Shown here one piece after another: positions 1-4,885 of a stretch of DNA of 9,708 nt (within the stretch, counting starts at the first letter, position 1; each line of letters opens with the position of its first letter). Source of the DNA: Chloroflexota bacterium. GTDB taxonomy: Bacteria; Chloroflexota; Anaerolineae; Anaerolineales; UBA11579. The notes below the pieces were generated by a model. It ran no database searches. It saw only the letters and a program-made list of their open reading frames with translations, and was not told the DNA's origin. Made by a program: the position numbers and the translations under genes. The stretch lies in assembly GCA_030610225.1 (NCBI GenBank), contig JAUWSD010000028.1:1-9708 (forward strand), given 5' to 3'.

Positions 1-171
1 ACCATTAAGCAGAACTTATTCTGGGCTTTCATATATAATGTGATCCTGATCCCTGTTGCAGCAGCTGGATATCTTGATCCGCGTTTGGCAGCTGGAGCGA
101 TGGCATTCAGCTCAATATTCGTGGTCAGCAATAGTTTGCGTCTGCGGAGTTGGAATCCCGAGAAATACTAA
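1..171 (+). CDS. copA: Copper-translocating P-type ATPase (CopA-like), C-terminal end only
   Basis: Frame 1 is open from the first base to TAA at 169-171 and gives 56 residues. They read as the last two membrane helices of a P1B-type ATPase: NLFWAFIYNV near the start, then GAMAFSSIFVVSNSLRLR. The Met-Ala-x-Ser-Ser pattern, followed by VVxNSLRLR, is the typical CopA end; in that family the Met and Ser of this helix help bind Cu(I) during export or delivery. All catalytic domains (P-loop Asp, ATP binding, CPC helix) lie upstream of the window, so metal specificity rests only on this tail. A redox pair (ccdA and a thioredoxin) follows on the same strand after a 72-base gap, which fits copper or cytochrome assembly. 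A zinc or other P1B subtype is less likely. Confidence 0.85.
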   Translation, partial: TIKQNLFWAFIYNVILIPVAAAGYLDPRLAAGAMAFSSIFVVSNSLRLRSWNPEKY

Positions 172-243
172 AGTAATATTGAGCAGGGCAATCCAATCGG
201 ATACTTGATAAAATTAGTTACTACATTTAAGGAGTAAGTGTTT

Positions 244-1041
244 ATGGATGGAGGATTAAGTTTTGGGCTTGCATTTTTTGCAGGTTTAGCCTCATTCCTT
301 TCACCTTGCGTTTTTGCTTTAGTACCCGCGTATGTCAGTTATCTGAGCGGCAGGTCAGCAGCAGCAAGTGAGGATGAATCGAGCAGTTGGAGAACTTTTA
401 CTCATGGGCTTGCATTTGTCCTTGGATTCAGCATCGTGTTTATTTTATTTGGCGCGCTGGCTGGTGCAATCGGCAGTTTACTGCGAGATTTGACTGATGT
501 TCTAATCAAAATCGGGGGCATAATCGTGATCCTGTTTGGATTGCATATGACCAAGATCATTCAGATACCACTCTTAAATTATGATCTGCGTCCTCAGAAT
601 CAACCTGACAGAAATAGGGGATATCTTTCTTCAGCATTGATGGGAGTTTTCTTCTCTGCTGGATGGTCGCCCTGTGTTGGACCAGTACTTGGCGCGATAA
701 TCACCTTATCGATCAGAGGTGGTTCAGCATTAGAGGGTGGATTGCTCCTGACTGCATATTCAGCGGGGTTGGCAATCCCATTCTTAATCGCGGCGACACA
801 GATCGGGTGGGTTACAAATATCCTCAAGAAGCACAGTAAATTGATGCACTGGACAGAGATAGTAATGGGTGTGATCCTGATCATCCTTGGTGTCCTGTTA
901 TTCACTGGAACTATCGAAACTCTGGCAACTATCCCAATGTTCTTCGGCGACCTTGATGAATTATTGCTGGGAAAATTGCTGGCATATGGTGCTTTAGGGT
1001 CACTGCTTCTTGGCCTCATACCGGGATTCATAGGTATGTAA
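244..1041 (+). CDS. ccdA: CcdA-type cytochrome c biogenesis / thiol-disulfide transmembrane protein, possibly cut short by an in-frame stop
   Basis: CcdA-family membrane proteins pass reducing equivalents from cytoplasmic thioredoxin across the membrane to extracytoplasmic thioredoxin-like proteins. The two signature cysteines are visible: FLSPCVFALVP in helix 1 (Cys22) and AGWSPCVGP in helix 4 (Cys144). Six family helices span about residues 5-30, 52-78, 83-103, 128-156, 163-187 and 203-222, and a seventh hydrophobic stretch runs about 242-264. I chose ATG 244 because AAGGAG at 229-234 lies 9 bases before it; the in-frame GTG at 238 is only 3 bases away. The frame stops at TAA 1039-1041, giving 265 residues, already longer than a compact CcdA. 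However, the same frame continues with another membrane-helix-like stretch to 1155. The essential cysteines and six core helices are intact, so the product may still work. The thioredoxin gene just downstream is the expected partner. Confidence 0.9.
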   Translation: MDGGLSFGLAFFAGLASFLSPCVFALVPAYVSYLSGRSAAASEDESSSWRTFTHGLAFVLGFSIVFILFGALAGAIGSLLRDLTDVLIKIGGIIVILFGLHMTKIIQIPLLNYDLRPQNQPDRNRGYLSSALMGVFFSAGWSPCVGPVLGAIITLSIRGGSALEGGLLLTAYSAGLAIPFLIAATQIGWVTNILKKHSKLMHWTEIVMGVILIILGVLLFTGTIETLATIPMFFGDLDELLLGKLLAYGALGSLLLGLIPGFIGM

Positions 1042-1155
1042 CGCGGCAAGAAATTTGTTGATCAATGGTTCCTCGGTTCAGGAATAGCCCTGGTTTTATT
1101 GGTCATCCTTTATTTCCTTGGTGCTTTTAACTCACTATTACCACTAATCCTATAA
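1042..1155 (+). other. In-frame continuation of ccdA after the TAA stop (possible lost C-terminal helix)
   Basis: After the TAA at 1039-1041 the same reading frame stays open for 37 codons up to TAA at 1153-1155. The encoded stretch starts with charged residues (RGKKFVDQ) and then has a strongly hydrophobic run, WFLGSGIALVLLVILYFLG, as in a membrane helix with positively charged flanks. There is no ATG, GTG or TTG with a ribosome binding site that would make it a separate gene. It therefore looks like the former or intended end of the ccdA product, which would be 303 residues if the stop were a sense codon. A point mutation, a sequencing error or an untranslated relic could each explain it; stop readthrough is possible but has no direct support. 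Confidence 0.55.
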
Positions 1156-1168
1156 ATTAAAAAATACA

Positions 1169-1666
1169 ATGAAAAAACACATCAAATTAATAATTTTCGT
1201 TTTAATCATATTCTTTTTGTCTGCCTGTGGTCCAAATCCAGTTGCAGTTGGAGAGGAAGCACCGAATTTTACCCTCAGGAATCTGGAAGGTGAAGAAGTC
1301 AGCTTGAAAGATAATAAGGGGCAGGCTGTGCTGATAAATTTCTGGGGAGCATGGTGCCCTCCGTGTACGATAGAGATGCCTGATATTGTTGATCGGTCTA
1401 TTACACATTCAGATGAGTTGGTTGTAATGGCGGTGAATTATGGTGACAACCTAAATACTGTCAGGGACTTCGCAGATACGATGTCATCATCATTTAGCCC
1501 ACTGCTTGATCTGACAGGCGATGTGGTGGATCTGTACTTGGTCAGTGGCTATCCTACGAGCATATTCATTGACAGCGAAGGAGTGATCCAGATGATCCAT
1601 GTGGGATATATGGATGCAGAGCAATTAGATCAATATTTAAGCATGGTAAATGTTGGGGGCGAATAG
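1169..1666 (+). CDS. Lipoprotein thioredoxin of the TlpA/ResA family
   Basis: The 165-residue product starts with MKKHIK and a hydrophobic stretch ending in the lipobox LSAC (Cys20), so it should be lipid-anchored on the outer face of the membrane. The thioredoxin-like domain runs from about residue 28 to the end. It has the APNFTL entry strand, the active-site WCPPC (Cys63, Cys66) and the cis-proline in SGYPTS (Pro129). CPPC is common in ResA- and TlpA-type reductants of apocytochrome c or copper-site cysteines; the AhpC/TSA fold is shared, but a peroxidase is unlikely given the CxxC motif. It follows ccdA and would receive electrons from it. No clear Shine-Dalgarno precedes the ATG; the leader is A-rich. 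The choice between ResA, TlpA or another member cannot be made from sequence reading alone. Confidence 0.9.
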   Translation: MKKHIKLIIFVLIIFFLSACGPNPVAVGEEAPNFTLRNLEGEEVSLKDNKGQAVLINFWGAWCPPCTIEMPDIVDRSITHSDELVVMAVNYGDNLNTVRDFADTMSSSFSPLLDLTGDVVDLYLVSGYPTSIFIDSEGVIQMIHVGYMDAEQLDQYLSMVNVGGE

Positions 1667-1692
1667 AAGAATTAGTCAATTCAAATCAGCAT

Positions 1693-1698
1693 TATAAT
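1693..1698 (+). promoter_or_regulatory. Candidate -10 box for the DUF2085-pgeF-yggS-yggT-yggU operon
   Basis: A perfect TATAAT sits in the 64-base gap between the thioredoxin gene and the next gene, 32 bases before its ATG. The upstream -35 region is poor (the best match is TTAGTC at 1672-1677, with 15-base spacing), so this is a suggestion only. If real, the five downstream genes can be transcribed separately from ccdA and the thioredoxin gene. Confidence 0.35.
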
Positions 1699-1730
1699 TT
1701 ACACATCTTAGCAAAGAAGGTGTTTTTCAT

Positions 1731-2732
1731 ATGACCCTGCATGTAAGAGTTTTTATTCGAAAAGGTGATGGACGATCTGAACAGGTATTGAAGTCTCTTG
1801 ATGCCCTGCAGGAAGAGATCCCTCACAAGCTAACCGAGATTGATGTTGACCTCGATCCAGATATTAAAAAAGAATATGGATATAAAGTGCCTGTTATCCG
1901 AACTGGACCTTATAAGCTTGAATACCCATTTGAGGATATTGAGATTCGCCTGCATCTGCTGTCTGCTAGAGAATCACAGCAAAATAAAGAAGAAGACCTG
2001 GGAGAAGTTTTTGAAAAGAAGCAAGCGAGAAAGAAAACTTTTTCAAAGGGTGAAAAGGCAACATACTGGTATGCGAAACACTACCTATTGATTGTCAATC
2101 TATTCCTTGCTTTCTATGTTGGATTGGCTTTTCTGGCACCGATCCTGGAGAAAGGTGGATATACAGATGCATCAAACTTAATTTACAGGGTATATCGATT
2201 CTCCTGTCATCAGCTGGCATACCGTTCGTTTTTCCTGTTTGGAGATCAACCGATATACCCCAGTGAAGAAGCAGGGTTGGAGGGATATGAAACATTTCGG
2301 GATGTGACCGGGATCAATGAAACAGATTTGAGAGCATCTCAGGATTTTGTTGGAAACGAGCACACAGGGTATAAAGTTGCTTTATGCGAACGCGATCTGG
2401 CGATCTTTGGAGCTATGCTGCTATTTGGAATCATGTTTGGATTGACAGGGAGGAAGGTAAAACAGATTCCATTCATCTGGGTAATTATCATCGGTTTCAT
2501 ACCATTGGGTTTAGATGGAGTCAGCCAAGTATTAGGAAGGATCCCCGAATTTACATTGTGGGATGTCCGGGAAAGCACACCTTTCCTGCGAGTGCTAACA
2601 GGTTCAATATTAGGGATAATGCTGGGCTGGTACGGCTATCCTTTATTCGAAGACACCATGCGGCAAACAAGAACGGCATTGGCAGCAAAGTTATACAGCA
2701 TCCCTGATGAAATTGATCAAGGAAATAAGTAG
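1731..2732 (+). CDS. DUF2085 membrane protein with an N-terminal glutaredoxin-like (DUF836-like) domain
   Basis: This is a 333-residue fusion of unknown function. Residues 1-80 look like a DUF836-type thioredoxin fold: a first strand VRVFIRK, a helix, ITEIDVD-like second strand (LTEIDVDLDP), and KVPVIR with the conserved Pro54. The usual CxxC site after strand 1 is replaced by KGDGRSEQ, so no redox chemistry is expected. A charged linker spans about 81-112. The membrane part starts with a helix at about 117-138, followed by the DUF2085 hallmarks FSCHQLAYRSFF (Cys159, His160) and ALCERDLAIF (Cys219), then helices at about 222-239, 245-263 and 286-303 with the PLGLDGVSQ loop. The Cys/His positions suggest metal or redox binding, but this is not shown. 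AAGG at 1717-1720 lies 10 bases before the ATG. It is the first gene of the operon and ends 4 bases before the chosen pgeF start. Confidence 0.85.
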   Translation: MTLHVRVFIRKGDGRSEQVLKSLDALQEEIPHKLTEIDVDLDPDIKKEYGYKVPVIRTGPYKLEYPFEDIEIRLHLLSARESQQNKEEDLGEVFEKKQARKKTFSKGEKATYWYAKHYLLIVNLFLAFYVGLAFLAPILEKGGYTDASNLIYRVYRFSCHQLAYRSFFLFGDQPIYPSEEAGLEGYETFRDVTGINETDLRASQDFVGNEHTGYKVALCERDLAIFGAMLLFGIMFGLTGRKVKQIPFIWVIIIGFIPLGLDGVSQVLGRIPEFTLWDVRESTPFLRVLTGSILGIMLGWYGYPLFEDTMRQTRTALAAKLYSIPDEIDQGNK

Positions 2733-2736
2733 TATT

Positions 2737-3525
2737 ATGTCTTATTCCCAAAATGGAAATGTCAAATATTGGCAATCTGGGCTCTTGTTGGATAAGCCGA
2801 TCAAGCATGCCATATTCACCCGCAAAGGCGGTGTCAGTACAGGTCAGTGGGCTGAATTGAATGTGGGGATGACCGTTGGGGATGATCCAAAGAATGTAAT
2901 TGAAAATAGAAGGACAAGTTTTAATGCACTTGGAAGAGATATCAAAACCATGTCTGATAGTTGGTTGATCCATGGGACTGAGGTTGTTATCTATGATTAT
3001 CCGCGCGATCCTAATAGCAAATTGCCACCTAAGGCTGATATTATCATGACCGATAATCCTGAAGTGACCCTTTTTATGCGTTATGCGGATTGTGTTCCAA
3101 TTGTCTTTTATGATCCGAGTAAGAGAGTCGTTGGTCTTGCCCATGCAGGGTGGAAGGGGACAGTAAAGAAAGTGGGTGAGAAAGCGGTTGAATCGATGCA
3201 GGCAAGATACGGAAGCGATCCCAAAGATTTGATCGCAGTTATTGGCCCATCGATTGGCCCGGACAGGTATGAAGTCGGTCCGGAAGTGGTTGATGCTGTG
3301 AAAACAGAATTCGGTGAACATGCTGAAAGCTTCCTTCCCGAATATAATAGAAGAAAGCATTTTGATCTTTGGGCTTCAAATGAATGGACCCTGAAAGAAG
3401 CTGGAGTTGGCCGGATTGATGTCTCAAGGATTTGCTCATCAGAAAATAATGACCTGTGGTTTTCACACCGTGCTGATGGTGGGAAAACAGGCCGCTTTGG
3501 AGCATTGATCGGATTAGAGAAATGA
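2737..3525 (+). CDS. pgeF: Peptidoglycan editing factor / YfiH (LACC1-like) multicopper-fold family protein
   Basis: YfiH/YlmD proteins are cytoplasmic. They have been described as purine nucleoside phosphorylases/deaminases of the LACC1 type, and as PgeF, which prevents wrong amino acids entering peptidoglycan precursors. The hallmarks appear in order: FTRKGGVS near the start, WLIHGTEV (His79), YADCVPIVF (Cys119), LAHAGWKGT (His136), IGPSIGPDRYEVG, and the final SHRADGGKTGR. The His-Cys-His set is the family's zinc site. ATG 2737 gives 262 residues, the usual length, and has AAGGA at 2719-2723 upstream. An ATG at 2707 would add ten residues (MKLIKEISSI) and overlap the previous gene by 26 bases, so I consider it less likely. 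The stop overlaps the yggS start as ATGA, which implies coupled translation. Confidence 0.92.
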   Translation: MSYSQNGNVKYWQSGLLLDKPIKHAIFTRKGGVSTGQWAELNVGMTVGDDPKNVIENRRTSFNALGRDIKTMSDSWLIHGTEVVIYDYPRDPNSKLPPKADIIMTDNPEVTLFMRYADCVPIVFYDPSKRVVGLAHAGWKGTVKKVGEKAVESMQARYGSDPKDLIAVIGPSIGPDRYEVGPEVVDAVKTEFGEHAESFLPEYNRRKHFDLWASNEWTLKEAGVGRIDVSRICSSENNDLWFSHRADGGKTGRFGALIGLEK

Positions 3526-4232
3526 TTGGTAAGAGCAAGCTGGAAGATAATCTGAGATCAGTTCGGGAGAGGATCGAAGCCGCTGCATTTCGTGCGGATA
3601 GAAATCCAGAAGATATAAGATTGGTGGTTGTTACCAAGAACAGATCGATCGAGGAGATTACATCCTTATATGATCTAGGCGTGCGTGATTTTGGGGAGAA
3701 CAGAATTGAACAGGCGGTATCGAAAACAGAAATTTTGAAAGAATTTAGTGATATCCGATGGCATATGATCGGCCATATCCAGAGCAGGAAGGCCAAGTAT
3801 GTATGTCAGATATTTGATTATTTACATTCTCTTGACAGCACGAAGCTGGCTGCAAGATTAAACCGATTTGCGAAGGAAGAGAAAAAAACAATACCTGCGC
3901 TGCTTCAATTCAATGTTAGTGGTGAAGAATCAAAATCGGGCTGGAGCATAGTAGATGAATCGGGTTGGAAAGATCTGCATTCAAAGATCGAGAACATACT
4001 GACACTAAAAAATATAAAAATTCAAGGTTTAATGACCATGGCTCCTTTTGACCTTGACCCTGAAAGCTCAAGAGCATACTTCAGGAAACTTTCCAAGTTT
4101 AAAGATCATCTGCAGGTAATTTTTCCTGACAGTGGTTTTCCTGAGCTTTCAATGGGGATGAGCGGAGATTTTGAGGTGGCTGTAGAGGAGGGGGCTACTT
4201 TGGTGCGGATCGGGAGTGTTATCTTTAAATGA
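3522..4232 (+). CDS. yggS: YggS/YlmE family pyridoxal phosphate homeostasis protein
   Basis: A 236-residue single-domain PLP-binding protein with the alanine-racemase-like TIM barrel fold. These proteins bind PLP without a known enzymatic reaction and keep vitamin B6 and amino-acid pools balanced. Visible motifs are LVVVTKN with Lys39 as the PLP lysine, DFGENRIEQ, WHMIGHIQSRKAKYV, SLDS, LQFNVSGEESKSGW, IQGLMTMAP, and the phosphate-binding LSMGMSGDFEVAVEEGATLVRIGSVIF. The product ends right after VIFK, slightly shorter than homologues that finish with FGxR. It starts inside the pgeF stop (ATGA at 3522-3525) and is followed by yggT, the usual neighbour in many bacteria. Confidence 0.95.
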   Translation: MIGKSKLEDNLRSVRERIEAAAFRADRNPEDIRLVVVTKNRSIEEITSLYDLGVRDFGENRIEQAVSKTEILKEFSDIRWHMIGHIQSRKAKYVCQIFDYLHSLDSTKLAARLNRFAKEEKKTIPALLQFNVSGEESKSGWSIVDESGWKDLHSKIENILTLKNIKIQGLMTMAPFDLDPESSRAYFRKLSKFKDHLQVIFPDSGFPELSMGMSGDFEVAVEEGATLVRIGSVIFK

Positions 4233-4271
4233 TTGAAATTCAATCGGCTATATGGTAAATTATCTAACATC

Positions 4272-4535
4272 ATGGCAAACACTTTAATTACGATCATAAA
4301 TGTACTGGAAGATTTGATAACGATCCTGCTTTTTGCGCATATCATTCTTTCTTATGTGATGTCTCCATTTCATCCTCTTCGTCAAGCGATCGACAAGATC
4401 ATTTCACCAATGCTGGACCCTATCAGAAGATTGATCCCCCCAACAGGTGGTTTAGATTTTAGTCCTATGGCTTTGTGGCTAATAATCTATTTAGTTGCTA
4501 ATATATTAAGACAATTGATCTTGAGTGCATATTAA
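4272..4535 (+). CDS. yggT: YggT/YlmG family small membrane protein
   Basis: An 87-residue integral membrane protein with two helices (about residues 5-30 and 66-84). Between them is the family loop SPFHPLRQAIDKIISPMLDPIRR (residues 31-53), followed by LIPPTGGLDFSP. The LDPIRRLIPP and GGLDFSP pieces are the YggT signature. Its exact role is unknown; relatives are tied to cell division, osmotic stress and, in chloroplasts, nucleoid distribution. I chose ATG 4272 because the residues from MANTL onward match the family length. The only earlier in-frame start is a TTG at 4233, directly after the yggS stop, which would add 13 atypical residues. No strong Shine-Dalgarno is seen, so translation may depend on the upstream gene. 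Confidence 0.9.
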   Translation: MANTLITIINVLEDLITILLFAHIILSYVMSPFHPLRQAIDKIISPMLDPIRRLIPPTGGLDFSPMALWLIIYLVANILRQLILSAY

Positions 4536-4547
4536 CCTGGAGAAATA

Positions 4548-4856
4548 ATGGTTCGAAAATTTTCAGAAGGAAAATCAGGGGCAGCGATCACGATCCGTGT
4601 GACTCCAAGAGCAAAGAAGAATGAAATTGTTGCAATATTGGCAGATAATACGATCAAGATCAAGCTTGCAGCACCCCCGGTAGAGGGAAAAGCAAACATT
4701 GAATTAATAAAGTTCCTTGCCAAAACTTTAGGGGTAAAGAAAACAGAATTGGAAATTGTTGCAGGGAAAACCGGACGGGATAAATTGATCTCTGTGATAG
4801 GATATGACCCCGATGAGATTCATAAGATAATCTTAGAGAAAGTTGAAAAAAAATAA
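4548..4856 (+). CDS. yggU: DUF167 (YggU) family protein
   Basis: A 102-residue cytoplasmic protein of unknown function. DUF167 features are ITIRVTPRAKKNEI, then IKIKLAAPPVEGKANIELI (the most conserved block, residues 36-54), then a helix LIKFLAKTLGVKKTELEIVAG and the basic GKTGRDK (residues 73-79). The family fold is a small alpha/beta domain, and it is commonly found beside yggS and yggT as here. GGAG at 4538-4541 lies 6 bases before the ATG, the clearest ribosome binding site in this operon. It is the last gene before the terminator at 4857-4885. The C-terminal tail is lysine rich. Confidence 0.92.
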   Translation: MVRKFSEGKSGAAITIRVTPRAKKNEIVAILADNTIKIKLAAPPVEGKANIELIKFLAKTLGVKKTELEIVAGKTGRDKLISVIGYDPDEIHKIILEKVEKK

Positions 4857-4885
4857 AAAATCCCCAATCCGGGGATTTTAGTTTT
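4857..4885. terminator. Bidirectional rho-independent terminator
   Basis: A perfect 9-bp stem, AAAATCCCC (4857-4865) with GGGGATTTT (4871-4879), closes a 5-base loop AATCC. On the + strand it is followed by AGTTTTT; on the - strand it is followed by a T-rich run formed by the A tract at 4847-4860. It directly follows the yggU stop and overlaps the stop codon of the convergent NACHT gene (4878-4880), so it should end both transcripts. Confidence 0.9.

Noticed and set aside
600..1049. A 149-codon open frame on the - strand opposite ccdA
   Set aside because: It lies fully over the conserved CcdA helices and shows no protein-like motifs.
2551..3360. A 269-codon open frame on the - strand opposite pgeF
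   Set aside because: It is a shadow of the well-supported pgeF gene, with no recognisable motifs and an unlikely composition (rich in His, Ile, Pro and Cys).
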